This document shows, in pieces, positions 52,108-60,009 of a stretch of DNA of 64,000 bases. Source of the stretch: Breviolum minutum Mf 1.05b.01 (taxonomy: Eukaryota; Sar; Dinophyceae; Suessiales; Symbiodiniaceae); NCBI GenBank assembly GCA_000507305.1, contig DF240057.1, forward strand, positions 72,088 through 136,087, written 5' to 3'. Below the pieces are notes generated by a model. The model saw nothing but the letters and a program-made list of their open reading frames with translations, was not told the DNA's origin and searched no databases. Both the position numbers and the translations under genes were made by a program. Within the stretch, counting starts at the first letter, position 1; every line of letters begins with the position of its first letter.

Positions 52108-54221
52108 ACACTTACACTCTTTTCATTAGGTTATATGTAAAATAAAGACGGCCTGACAGAATGAGCAATCAATAAATTCAAGAAGCTGTAGTATATTCAG
52201 TAGAATCTACATATTCCATTGTAAAGGTACATGTGTAGACCCTCGTAAAAGCACGAATTGGTGAGCACACATAACAAACTTGCGAGAGTCCTTTGATCAG
52301 CTGCATAGTAGCAGTCAAAACTGTGTCACCCATGGTCACCAGTCACCAACTCCTTCTCTCCAGATCCAAGTAGCTGATAATCCTCTAGTGTGCATCGTCT
52401 CCAGATTCCTTTGACATGGTCCGCATCTTGCCAAAAGTTGTAGTATAAATTACCGACCTGAGCTGGTGCAAACCAAGTGCGTCTCCCTACCTTTCTATTC
52501 TTTCCTTCTCGGAAGCCATTCTGATCCCTGTCTTGCGCGGCGGGTGTAAGCCAAATCTTTGAAACAATCAAGGCTCTCCAACGAAGGTCTCAACATCTAT
52601 ACATGTATATATATATATGGACAAAATTCTCGTACAAGAAATCAACCATCATAACCTCCTACTGTAAATCATTGCAAACGTGAAGCTTCGAGCTGTGGTG
52701 AAAAGATGCGAAAATTCGTTCGTGTTTTTTTTTTGTTGGGGGTATCGGACGCAAGAACCATCAGGAAACCATCAATCATTTCCGTGCAACGCAATACACC
52801 GACCCTTAATTTGCCGATCAAGAACCTTGGTCACGTATGCAATCTTGTCCTGAACAACAAGATGCCAAGAACGGAAAGCAGTAAAACTAAGTGGCCGATG
52901 GTGTGGCCACACCTTGGAATTGAAGGACGTATAGATAGATGTACCGTAGTACCTATCTTGTTATTGGAACGTGTTCAATAAGGCACACATCCGTGGCTGC
53001 ATAACCATAAGCTAAATCCTGAAGGGGGCAGTCAATGCTATGTCTGGAGTTCTGTTATTGCTTCCAATCTCAGGAGCTCAACACAAGACCGGTGTGGTAA
53101 TCCATAGCAGCTCGAGGGCCAATGGTAAAACATGTAGGTGACTGGTTCAAGCCTTTGCTACCTGAATCGAGACCAAACATGCAGTGGAACTGATCTTCCT
53201 GTTTCGGAGGATGGGGAGGGAAAAGCTTTGTTCTGTTTTCCCATGTGCTCACGGAAGCTGCAAATGTTTGGGAAATGTTGGGAATCTTAAGCCTCAAAAG
53301 AAGCAACCAACGGACGAAGGAACCGACCACAACTCATCCTTTCCATCCACCGTGGATGGCCCTCCGGCAACCAAATTGGTCCTTGCTCTCCAAGATCTCT
53401 AAGATCTTTGTGTACCTTTGCTGTGCTAACACTGCGAGCAAAGCAAAGTACCCACAAGCCAAGCGTGACTCTTGCAACCAACAACAGTGCACTGGAAGTA
53501 TAGGATAGTAATGGATAGTATAGGCCAAGATCGAACGAACACATGTATCACATGTTTGAGTCTATTCTTTGAAGACTCTGGGCGGCTCGGGTAAGTCGAT
53601 TGGCACCTGGCAGAATGTTAGCTGTAAAGGACCAGATGCATTTTTGTACCTTCTGGATGGCCAAATTTGTTGAAGGTCACTTCGTTCTTCTCCTGGTACT
53701 GCCCACCCTTGATGAGAATGACAGTTTGGTGGCTATGCTTGACTAGGACTGCCGTATTCATCAGGTCAAATCGCCATAGATACTTCAGAGAAACCTCTGC
53801 GCAAAATAAGCTGGATTCTTTTGGAAATCATTGGTGGTGATGGCACTTCACTTCATGTCATAATGTGATCAGATACGACAATTGAATGTTTTGATCAAAC
53901 ATCTTTCAAATGTCTCAAAGATACAGCGAGGGTGGAATGGTTTGCCTCGCTACAGAAGGATCCAACAGTGTGTAGTCGCTGTCAAGTTCCTTCTTCAATC
54001 ATAAAAAAAGACAACTACCAGGGGCAGTAAATCTCATGCACTCGATTATCACAATAGCACGATCCTAAAATATGATAGTCATCGAGAGTCACCCAGCACC
54101 AGGCTGCCCATTTGTGATCAAATCTTGGAGTGATGGTCTCCTTCGCCCACTGAAGACACTTCTCTGCTGAAATCTCTTCAAGCCATAAATGTGGATCTTC
54201 ACCCGTGGCCGTCGTCGCCAT
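27828..54221 (-). CDS. S9A prolyl-oligopeptidase-family serine peptidase, multi-exon gene
   Basis: Cytosolic-type serine peptidase that should cleave short peptides, in its family usually after Pro. No long frame exists; the protein was read by linking short exons in family order. In sequence: MATTATGEDPHLWLEE (start ATG 54221-54219), RYTKILEILESK, IPNISQ, VGNLYYNFWQDADHVKGIWR, KAEGESWVWHSP, LLRLSPGGSDAEVIREFN, AFVPEEEGGF, LLVGTDTGADGDMTDSSYPS, VREWKRNTPIKDA, LRSDWEVGGKTYVQ, GSLLSIPIDTFFAG, VKTKLMFWEYKDAW, LSAVEADHSDD, LKTLPAFFNADDIEVQ, QFFATSLDGTKVPYF, LYGYGGFEISLTP, ANIRGGGEYGPRWHQAA, KAYEDFEAVAEDLL, VKGGSNGGLLV, GAVVCQVPLLDM, VTSTKDDRVHPG, HARKMVAKL, FYYENIEGGHGG, AFMEVVQYAFLWK, stop at 27828. 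The catalytic Ser, Asp and His are all present. Most junctions tested keep phase. The gene spans 26.4 kb for about 700 residues. A few exons remain unfound (for example between GGLLV and GAVVCQ). Confidence 0.9.
29168..29234 (-). CDS. Peptidase exon with catalytic His (EGGHGG)
   Basis: After the acceptor GGTTCCAG: EQTFYYENIEGGHGGAADNK then QR. GGHGG carries the triad His, at about 29198-29196. The following intron starts GCTACTTGA. 67 bp. Confidence 0.96.
29787..29851 (-). CDS. Peptidase exon: HARKMVAKL segment
   Basis: After the acceptor TTGTCGGAG: HARKMVAKLLSHPTAKESMV then K. Follows VHPG as in the family (DxRVHPGHARKM). Ends at AAG before GCAATGG. 65 bp. Confidence 0.92.
31212..31249 (-). 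CDS. Peptidase exon with catalytic Asp (KDDRVHPG)
   Basis: After the acceptor AAAACTGAG: FVTSTKDDRVHPG, with the last Gly split across a GC-AG intron (CATCCAG|GCCTATGGG; next exon GTCATGCC). The second Asp of DDRV is the triad Asp in this family. 38 bp. Confidence 0.95.
31535..31607. repeat. ATC/GAT trinucleotide tract in a peptidase intron
   Basis: Imperfect (ATC)n with interruptions ACC, AAGAATATG and GTC. Intronic on the peptidase strand. Confidence 0.9.
34258..34312 (-). CDS. Peptidase exon: GAVVCQVPLLDM segment
   Basis: After an acceptor AGCGTGAG: LLGAVVCQVPLLDM. Family order is GNMxxxRPDLFGAVVCQVPLLDM, so a small exon between this and the Ser exon is missing. A donor GAAGCTGGG is possible. 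Confidence 0.85.
35467..35530 (-). CDS. Peptidase exon with catalytic Ser (GGSNGG)
   Basis: After the acceptor ACTCCTGAG: KRKVTSRSMLAVKGGSNGGL then L. GGSNGGLL is the nucleophile elbow; the Ser codon is at 35484-35482. Donor GTTACTTGG. 64 bp, in phase with the exon at 36392. Confidence 0.96.
36352..36392 (-). CDS. Peptidase exon: KAYEDFEAVAEDLL segment
   Basis: After the acceptor ACTGGTAAG: KAYEDFEAVAEDL plus two bases of the next Leu. In the family this follows RWHQAALxxxRxK closely, yet here it lies 6.4 kb downstream of the previous exon. Donor GACGCTTAG. 41 bp. Confidence 0.93.
37363..37614 (-). CDS. Unassigned exon, perhaps 3' part of nested gene
   Basis: Clear protein-like reading on the minus strand: SYWMIPDVVPRLVSVQVMSK, CDLKAFNGGVNRDISSLAEA, SGDHVILNRTNLRDSS. 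It lies inside the same peptidase intron, downstream of the Cys-rich exons. Not recognised. Exon ends were not determined. Confidence 0.45.
   Translation of the reverse strand: MGDESYWMIPDVVPRLVSVQVMSKRCDLKAFNGGVNRDISSLAEARRYRSGDHVILNRTNLRDSSTLLYHHRRVDFTSHYVDV
38850..42015 (-). CDS. Nested secreted-protein gene inside the peptidase intron
   Basis: Lies wholly within the peptidase intron bounded by 42820 and 36392, on the same strand. Exon 1 (42015-41965) encodes MARILAVLAVLVVSFAQ, a signal peptide. A GA donor (CAG|GAGCCTGGA) joins in frame to exon 2 (from 41362, acceptor CCGCTAG): ETPSTESSETPPAPAAEV and more Ala/Pro/Glu-rich sequence. Exon 3 (41096-40885) has EIPEAPEQPEVAAPIVTPAP followed by 12-residue repeats. 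Exon 4 (40321-40251) has STADWFFTEVGGSVDPDPPA. Then come LQLLPGDNLIAFHRDFYLN (39.58-39.48 kb), WAKNDTQHTMNCIDVNVILP (39192-39100) and, in phase, ANIIGNKGCWLYGDYINGV with DPVSCAMTCESA (from 38993). The Cys spacing faintly recalls PAN/Apple modules. A secreted or surface protein is inferred; 3' exons probably continue below 38.9 kb. Some junction phases could not be settled. Confidence 0.6.
40538..40660. repeat. ATGT and TCTC simple repeats
   Basis: (ATGT)n at about 40538-40562, (GCATACAT)-type units to about 40590, and a (TC)n run near 40642-40660. Within the nested-gene region, non-coding. Confidence 0.9.
40885..41096 (-). repeat. 36-bp coding repeats (Ala/Pro-rich) in nested gene
   Basis: Three near-identical 36-bp units encode APVAPAAPIATP on the minus strand, within exon 3. 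The plus strand reads Gly/Ala/Thr-rich collagen-like sequence, which is only the shadow. Exon 2 of the nested gene has a similar ending (PVEPAT followed by CLQQ, against PVTPAT followed by WMQQ), suggesting exon duplication. Confidence 0.75.
41965..42015 (-). CDS. Nested gene exon 1, signal peptide
   Basis: MARILAVLAVLVVSFAQ: Met, a basic residue, a 12-residue hydrophobic core and small residues before the likely cleavage at SFA-Q. The exon ends CAG before GAGCCTGGA, and the next exon starts GAGACTCCC after TAG, so AG|GAG is repeated at both intron edges. Confidence 0.7.
42820..42918 (-). CDS. Peptidase exon: ANIRGGGEYGPRWHQAA segment
   Basis: After the acceptor TCAATTGAG: YSASRGVGWLEHGGVWID, then ANIRGGGEYGPRWHQAA. 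This is the last exon before the intron that holds the nested gene. The donor is uncertain (GAGCTGCAT is one candidate). Confidence 0.93.
43547..43588 (-). CDS. Peptidase exon: LYGYGGFEISLTP segment
   Basis: After the acceptor TTTGCTCAG: LYGYGGFEISLTP with split codons at both ends. YGYGGF is the oxyanion-side strand of S9A enzymes. Donor GTTTCTCGG. 42 bp. Confidence 0.95.
44460..44552 (-). CDS. Peptidase exon: ATSLDGTKVPYF segment
   Basis: After the acceptor GGCGTGAG: QFFATSLDGTKVPYFQLSK then KGMAYDGSNPT. This is the linker entering the catalytic hydrolase domain (SKDGTxVPYF ... DGSNPTLLYGYGG). Donor GTTCCTTGC. 93 bp. Confidence 0.95.
44819..44903 (-). CDS. Peptidase exon: LKTLPAFFNADDIEVQ segment
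   Basis: After the acceptor CGCTGCAG: LGEGKLPSMQPLKTLPAFF, then NADDIEV and the first bases of Gln. Donor GACCCTTGG. Joined to the next exon it reads IEVQQFFATSLDGTKVPYF, as in the family. Confidence 0.9.
45565..45965. repeat. GAT/GAC array passing into a long GAA array
   Basis: About 150 bp of GAT/GAC units, then more than 200 bp of (GAA)n on the + strand with two short AAGAAGTACC interruptions. Long purine-purine-purine tracts can form triplexes. The poly-Lys, poly-Glu or poly-Ser frames are artefacts. It lies in a peptidase intron between the exons at 46.2 and 44.9 kb. Confidence 0.95.
46597..46661 (-). CDS. Peptidase exon: VKTKLMFWEYKDAW segment
   Basis: After the acceptor TTTTCAAG: EDVKTKLMFWEYKDAWLWDA. 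Precedes the exon at 46213 (GLGMESVSLSAVEADHSDDL), which continues WVWVAGWDDVKEST. Five G-rich bases (AAGGG) repeat at both intron edges, so the cut point is ambiguous. Confidence 0.8.
46827..46964 (-). CDS. Peptidase exon: GSLLSIPIDTFFAG segment
   Basis: After the acceptor GTGGCTGGCAG: GSLLSIPIDTFFAGALEKM, DVLFAPSLSESLEAS, TRNFLVLTIL. Matches the S9A order G-LL-x-I-L-x-x-F-L-A-G, LF-P, T-x-N-x-L. Donor GATGCTTGC. At 138 bp it is one of the longest exons. Confidence 0.92.
47337..47378 (-). CDS. Peptidase exon: LRSDWEVGGKTYVQ segment
   Basis: After an acceptor CAATTTCAG: LRSDWEVGGKTYVQ. The exon may start earlier, because the frame is open upstream as FGDRFQFQ. A CAGG direct repeat lies at both intron edges, so the exact cut is ambiguous, but the joined codons are not. 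Confidence 0.85.
48539..48615 (-). CDS. Peptidase exon: KRNTPIKDA segment
   Basis: After the acceptor GGCCACGAG: KRNTPIKDAPVAFRGDKSDV then VTYSH. Donor GATCCTGGG. Fits family order; the 3' end of the exon is approximate. Confidence 0.75.
49155..49217 (-). CDS. Peptidase exon: TDSSYPSQVREW segment
   Basis: After the acceptor CATCTCCCAG: TDTGADGDMTDSSYPSQVRE then W completed across the splice. Joined to the exon at 48615 it reads REWKRNTPIKDAPVAF, the family WxRGTPLxxA segment. Donor GACACTTGC. 63 bp. Confidence 0.9.
49587..49687 (-). CDS. Peptidase exon: AFVPEEEGGF segment
   Basis: After the acceptor CGGCTGAG: VEKKAFVPEEEGGF, then QVSFKSRDVLLVG. It follows REFN directly and in phase. Donor GTAGCTTGC; the last codon is completed by the next exon (GG+G). 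101 bp. Confidence 0.9.
50102..50198 (-). CDS. Peptidase exon: LSPGGSDA segment
   Basis: After the acceptor ACTTCTTAG: RFIDLGPDEAKDICLLRL then SPGGSDAEVIREFN. The LSPGGSDAxVxREFD signature of S9A propellers is exact except Asn for the last Asp. 97 bp; donor GTCACAGGG. Confidence 0.92.
50990..51026 (-). CDS. Peptidase exon: EGESWVWH segment
   Basis: After the acceptor CACCGAG: KAEGESWVWHSP, ending before a donor GACGCTTGT. Joined to the next exon the codon phase is kept (CC+G = Pro). 37 bp. Confidence 0.8.
51836..52106. repeat. Two equal GAT arrays around an AT-rich core
   Basis: (GAT)n at about 51836-51934, then an AT-rich core with CATATGATTCATATG and TATATA phrases ending in a single unknown base at 52011, then (GAT)n at about 52012-52106. 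The arms have nearly the same length (about 97 and 95 bp). In a peptidase intron. Confidence 0.95.
52375..52457 (-). CDS. Peptidase exon: YNFWQDADH segment
   Basis: After the acceptor CCAGCTCAG: VGNLYYNFWQDADHVKGIWR then RCTLEDY. This is the family's most recognisable beta-propeller segment (YNFWQDxxHxxGIWRRTTLxxY). It ends TATCA before a donor GCTACTTGG. 83 bp. Confidence 0.9.
53381..53420 (-). CDS. Peptidase exon: ILEILESK segment
   Basis: Acceptor GTTAGCACAG, then QRYTKILEILESK. It fits the family position just before the KIPxV strand, which begins the next exon at 53285 (ATTCCC..., IPNISQ). The joined reading SK-IPNISQ-VGNLYYNFW has family spacing. Confidence 0.65.
53640..53790 (-). CDS. 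Unassigned coding-like exon within the 5' part of the peptidase gene
   Basis: The minus strand reads AEVSLKYLWRFDLMNTAVLV, KHSHQTVILIKGGQYQEK, NEVTFNKFGHPEG. The composition is strongly protein-like, but it does not match the S9A sequence expected between exons 1 and 2. It could be an alternative exon, another nested gene or a chance frame. Confidence 0.3.
54141..54221 (-). CDS. Peptidase exon 1 (start)
   Basis: ATG at 54221 on the minus strand gives MATTATGEDPHLWLEEISAE then KCLQWAKE. EDPHLWLEE is the conserved N-terminus of S9A enzymes (EDPYxWLEE). The upstream sequence is a degenerate GAT/GAC stretch. No transit or signal peptide precedes the family start. Confidence 0.8.
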
Positions 54222-54299
54222 CGTTGTGATACCCTCAGCGGCTTTCGTCATAGCAACTGTCATTGTCATAATCACTGTCATCCTCCTCCTTCTCATCAC

Positions 54300-56630
54300 C
54301 ATCACCACAATTCATCTTCATCTTCATTCTCGTCATCATCAGAAACATGTTGGCTTCTGAGGACTGGGTGTTCACACCTTGCGAGATCTGCAGCTGCTTG
54401 CAAGGACCACGCTAGCAAGAGCTAAAGGTGGAGCAATGGACGTGTGAACCTTTGCAAGCGATCGATGGGAGATGTATGAGATCCATGGCATGAAGCTGGA
54501 CGAATTCCAATCTTTGAACAGGGATTGAGTCATGGGTGCTTGATAGAAGGATCCAAAAAAAGGATCATCCTTGCAGGAAACTGTCGGAGTCTAAGAGATA
54601 TACCATACTAATCAACTGTTTGGGACCTGTTTGCAGTTTTCCCCAAACAAAACAACCAAAACGGGTGGACACACCTTTCAGGAGTATGATAGGTACAACA
54701 CGATTTGGGTCTACCCTGAGCTCTCCCAGTTTGTCACATACCGGCAAACGCAATCAGCATCGGCCTACATCTCCTTGGAACCAATAAGTCTAAGAAAGCG
54801 TTGGCAGCCATCTGGTCAAATTGTATTTGTAGAACTATGTATGTAGTAGTTCACAGGCGCAAATCAGTCTAAAATAAGAGGAGCTCCCTGTATGATTTAC
54901 AGTAGCTTTTGGAGTGACGGACAAAAGTCATCCTGAACCTCCAGACCTGTAGATGAAAGGCCCCCGAAGGATCCGAAAAAGACCCCTTTGCCGCGTCCAG
55001 GAAACAGCACGTCGACTCCGCAAATTTCGTGGTGGTCCACGCAACAAAAGAGGCAAGCGCGCACAGTGTGTGGCACTGAGGGAAAGAAACATGAACTGAG
55101 ACCTTTCCCAAACGTTCTTGAACCAGCTGATAAAAATCCCAAAGAAATCAGCAAATGACAGAGCACGGAAATGGTTGGACAAGGAGCATTAAGGAGGAAT
55201 TTGACACAAAGCTCAAAGATGCCTAGGGAAAGCAAACCTTGAATTTTTATGACTACTAGAGTTCAAATGAGTTCAAGTGACAATATCATGGATCCAGGAT
55301 GGTTGCAAATTGTAAAGGTTGGTAAAGGGTTTCCCTGCTGTCTTTCTTGCAGAACTGCGGGCCAAAAACCCCTGGAAACAATGTCAACTGGGATGTTTTG
55401 ACTTGGGATTGACGAAACTGATCTCGCCCCATCCGGAATCCCAAGCCTGTTCACATTTTCCCTTCTCATCTTCCCCACAGGAACTCCGCGAAACATCGCG
55501 CGGATGCGGCGCTTGGGACCTAGTCTTTCGATCCTGCCGCAATGGTTTCCCCTACCTACGGTAGACAATGGCATTGTCCGCAGCCAGTTTCAGGATCCAA
55601 AAAACGGTGGATTGAACTATATCTTTTTGCTTTTTGTTTTGGCAACAGGTACGAGGAAGCAAAAAAACCCCGGCCCCAGGCAACATGTACCTATGTAATA
55701 TATATATATATATGTACCTATATATATATATATGTATATATACATAAATATGTGTGGTATGCTAGTTGGGTGATTACATATTATCTACCGAAACCAGAAG
55801 GATCGATTTACTCTTGAGATCCAGTAGTAGGAATGATTAGAGATTGGGAAGGGTTTGACCAAGTTCATCTAATTACTGTAGCAAAGTTTACTGTAATATA
55901 GACTGTAATCATTATGTGATTGCATTTGGCAACTACCAAACTATATGGAAAACATGTGCAGCCTAGACTTGAAATGAGATGTCATCGAAATTTGTTGTTT
56001 GCCGCAATTATCATTGGCAATTTATATAGTGAGCCCCCTATCGTTTTGCAGGGTTTGTGCAATCCAGCATTTGGCATGAACACTTCAAGACTACCATCAT
56101 GAAAGCAAAATTTGAAGATCCCTCATATCCTGATAGCTTCCCAGCAAGTGGGGGACTAAGGTTCTCCCTTTTGGCACGCAAAGTACTTCTTAAAAGCCCC
56201 ACGCCCTTTCGTGCCAAGGCAGGCACGGGGTAAACAAACATAGCACAAATGCAGGATGGTCCCTGCCATTGCGGGAATCTAAGAGATACAGTACTATCCA
56301 TTCAAAATGGGTATGCACTGGACCTCGTTGCTCTGGCTACAAACAAATTGCCAAAACACTGGTGTCTCGGACATCGTCACGAATAGCTCATCTTTGGAAC
56401 ACTTGTCCTCCGACCACGCCACTGTTGGAACGGCCATCGACATCCTTTAAAAGGAAGCGATGCCGCAAATACAGCCGCCAGTGGCAGGTCCAGAAATTAT
56501 ATAAGTATGCAGGGCAGGAACCCCATGAATACAAAGAACATATGAAATGCATGCAATTTGCAGTAGTTACGCAAAATCAGTTTGTCAGTAGCGCGATCCG
56601 TCATCAACCCTGCAATCAATAATGAAGAAC
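54300..56630. other. Region upstream of the peptidase gene; no gene assigned
   Basis: Short protein-like + strand readings occur (KQHVDSANFVVVHATKEASA near 55.0 kb; GNGWTRSIKEEFDTKLKDA near 55.2 kb; a piece after CTTCCCCACAG at 55483). Minus-strand readings of similar quality overlap them, so strand and gene cannot be decided. Simple TA repeats lie at 55.70-55.75 kb. Confidence 0.35.
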
Positions 56631-56639
56631 ATGTCTCCA

Positions 56640-56887
56640 TGGTGTGAACATTTTTCAAACTGGTTCAATTCAGTTGTAGACAATTTAGACATCTGGCATT
56701 GCTCCAACTTGTCATCTCTTGGCATTTCCTGCCATCCACTGCCATCGATTGAGCTGAGTGCATCCAATGTTTTTGTGTGAAGTTTGTTGCCCTCATGCGA
56801 AGGTCCTTTTGTCTTCACTACCAAGTTTGAAATGGACATCTGATACTTGTCGGGCGCATTAGATTTCTTGGGCTCTATAGACATCTC
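56640..56887 (-). CDS. Unassigned - strand exon
   Basis: After the acceptor CTATTTTAG (exon start 56887): EMSIEPKKSNAPDKYQMSIS, NLVVKTKGPSHEGNKLHTKT, LDALSSIDGSGWQEM. Polar, clearly coding in character, not recognised. Belongs to a - strand gene upstream of the peptidase. Confidence 0.45.
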
Positions 56888-57860
56888 CTAAAATAGAACG
56901 AGCATCCCCAAAACACATTGGGGCTTCCTGACTTTTGAAATATCCCTGAATTTAGCAAGTCTGAGCTCTTTGAAGCAAGGTGTTACACTTCTAGTTAGCT
57001 CCGATGGCGCGCCAAAATCGACACTGGCGTTTCGATTTCGATTCCTCTAAGGCCCTGGGGGCGGAATCAATGGCAAAGCCAGCTGCACTGCAAGTGATGG
57101 AAAATATTGTCAGTTGCAAGTGGGTATGGGTTTGGGCAAGCACATGTATACAATTGCATACAGCATGCAAGTATGCAACGACAATGCTCCGGCCTCCTAC
57201 ACTACATCTTTCAAACATAGCCAATGTATGTCTTGAGATGGCATGAGGCCCACATGTAATAGTCTTTGTATTCACATGTTTCGCGCAACTCAGAAAAAAC
57301 GATGAACAGCTCAGAGTTAAAAAAGACAGAAAACACCGACATGAGATGGCTTCCAACTCATCTCGATCTGTCTACGTGCATTGTTCGTGTATGTCATCTA
57401 TGTAAAATTCTTGCAGTTGAGCATTTGTCATATACTTCATGGCGGCCTTTTCAGGAAAATATGCAATGCAATTGGCCAAGCTGTAGCTACGAAAACCGTG
57501 AAAAAAACAGCTACGGCCTTGGCATTCACAACACCTGGCAACACGTAGTGTGTCTGGCAGATTTTTGAAATAAGCTATTTCCTGTGCGCATACAATAGGT
57601 CCGGGTCGCTGCTTTGTGGGGGACCATGGGCAATTTTTGCCAGCGTCTTCCTTCAAAAATCTTGTATTTTTCATATTTTTGTAGGGAAAAACTACCATGA
57701 AACCCCAAAGAAAGCCGCCTTAAAGGCTGTCGACCGCTACAGGCGGTGGCCTCAGTGCAGGAAGATTTGGTATACGAAGACTAACATGTCTATACAAATA
57801 GAGAGATGTATGGAGTAACTAGCAACATGCGTAGATATACATATATATATATATATACAC

Positions 57861-57959
57861 GGGTATTTCCTTAAATGGTGGTACCCCCAAAACACCCCAA
57901 AATGATCATTTTTAGTAGGAAAACCATGGTTGTTGGGTACCACCATTTTAGGAAACCCC
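57861..57959. mobile_element. MITE-like palindromic element in a TA repeat
   Basis: About 99 bp with imperfect terminal inverted repeats of about 24 bp. The left arm is GGGTATTTCCTTAAATGGTG and the right arm ends TACCACCATTTTAGGAAACC; both arms contain the GGTACC core. Alternating TA runs flank both sides, consistent with TA-targeted insertion. One strand reads KMVVPNNHGFPTKNDHFGVF, a phrase I recall from spurious protein predictions in Symbiodinium, which supports a high-copy family. No transposase. Confidence 0.75.
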
Positions 57960-58264
57960 CATATATATATATACACGTATACATACATAGATAAAATAAA
58001 AAATAGTATAAAGTATAATTACAAATAAATACATCACATGTACCCAAAATTTACCAACCGAATTTGATCACTGCACGCTCTTTTGCAACCTTTCAAACTC
58101 TTCAACAAAAATGTTGCATGTTTCCAAGTTGGCAAATACACAATCCATCTGGGACAGTCTGAACGCAGATCATTCCTCACAATACTTTGCACTTACAAAG
58201 TGTGACGTGACTTCGGGGTGCGGCTTCAAGAAACTGCATGATTATTCAGCAAGATCCTTGCGTC

Positions 58265-58355
58265 GTCTGACTTTATCAGTCACTTTGATTTCAAAATCGC
58301 TTTTGTTGGCTCCTCTTGCAAATTTGTCCGTGTATCCAAACACATCCGGTGTTGT
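58265..58355 (-). CDS. Unassigned - strand exon
   Basis: After the acceptor GAAACTCAG: TTPDVFGYTDKFARGANKSD then FEIKVTDKVRRRK, ending near GGATCTTGC, which resembles the peptidase gene's donor pattern. Not recognised. Confidence 0.4.
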
Positions 58356-58399
58356 CTGAGTTTCTCTGATGGGTCCTACACACAATGCTGCCAGGAGGC

Positions 58400-58660
58400 G
58401 CATACAATATCAGACAATTTTATAATTGAGTCTTTTCCATTTGCATTGAATATTTGCTGACGCCACGAAATTAAACGACCCAATATCATCGAAATCCCCT
58501 GCACGGTTAGCTGAGTGCACTCCCCCCTACATCGACCCAACACCCAATTGCTGCCCAGAAGCTGGTCAGGTATTGCTGGATGTGTCTTCAACACCAAAGG
58601 ACCTAATCCGCAACAGTCCCACTCGTCTAGACACAAGTGGGCCCATCGAAATTGGGGGTT
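58400..58660 (-). CDS. Unassigned - strand coding stretch
   Basis: Continuous reading QFRWAHLCLDEWDCCGLGPL, VLKTHPAIPDQLLGSNWVLG, RCRGECTQLTVQGISMILGR. Trp- and Cys-containing, protein-like, no family recognised. It may belong with the neighbouring - strand exons. Confidence 0.4.
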
Positions 58661-60009
58661 CTTAGAATTTTGAGATGGCTGACCAAAATGCTTCACATGA
58701 CACAATGCCCCACAAGTTCTGATCATTCAAAATCATTCAAAGATCCAAGTCACCTGAAACTCATTACAAAATACAGTGATGGATATGGTGATGTCCCATA
58801 GTGACATTTAATGACCCTCCAGGAATCACTGCTGGATATGGTCACTCTACATCAGGGCTGATCCACGCTTCAGCTGAGCTCCACGCCCGAAAAAGGGCTT
58901 TGTCCCATGGCGTTTTGGCAACACCAGCGAACCTGTCGATTTGACGATGAGAGGCACAGTTGAAATAGCGGTTTTCACACTGACAAAGAGTCACCTATGA
59001 ATCTCTAAGATTGAACGACACCCTTCCTCACACCCCACAAAAGCATACGTAGGCCAAACATAGGACTGTGGAAAAGGAGGGCAGCCAGCCTCATATTCAG
59101 TTCCTGGCCGTAAGCCTTCGAAGGACACCTTTCCGCAGAGGGAATTGGGCTTTCCAAAAGGGTTCTTTGGATGATGACGAGAGTCCCCACAACAACGTTA
59201 CCCTGGAGGTGATTCTGTGTAGGGTAGATAATACAAGAAGCCCTGTCAACTGTCAAGTACGAACTACAGACCACCTTCGCATCAAGACATCCTGGTTCTC
59301 TGAGAATCATCTTGAATCGTCCTCGTTGCAACCAAGATAAACCATCTATCATAATTCAATTGGACCTTGGAAACAGCCAAACAGCCAGGGAATCTATATC
59401 AATAAATCAATACCGACATCCTATTGATGTATATCCGCCTAGCCACCCGAACCCTGACAACATGTTTTTTCCAAATACACTGGTACACCCTTCCAAGCCT
59501 TGGAGCATATCTCTGCTCCAACACTTACAAAGAATGCCCTTATGCATCAACATGTCTGAACACTCTAGTGACAGGCCCGCCGGCGTGCGCCTTATAGCTC
59601 TGTCCAGTGCCTCAACGGTACTAACGTGTGCGACATCCATCGTTGCAAAACCACATCCGGAACACTTGTTGCAACGGAGCAGGGAAGTGTGGAGTCAAAA
59701 ATGACATTGCTACAAACCGCGGGAAAAATAATCTGCTGAATATTGCAGGAGGATACAGTTTTGAATAGGTTTTGCATCAATTGACAAAAGTATTTAACAA
59801 GAACGCCTTTGGGATCACAAAAGCCAAGGTCATCGAAGGTTGATGCTAGCACAGTGGCGTCTTCAAGGAGAGAGTCCGGCAGAGGTCATTCACCCATGTC
59901 ACTGTGTGTGGCATGGTTCTTAGTCGGCTATCTTGGGCAATCTGCTGGCCCGTCATTCAAGGTCTATGATTTGATATCCTCTGTGTTTTGGGACACTTCT
60001 TTGACCTGA

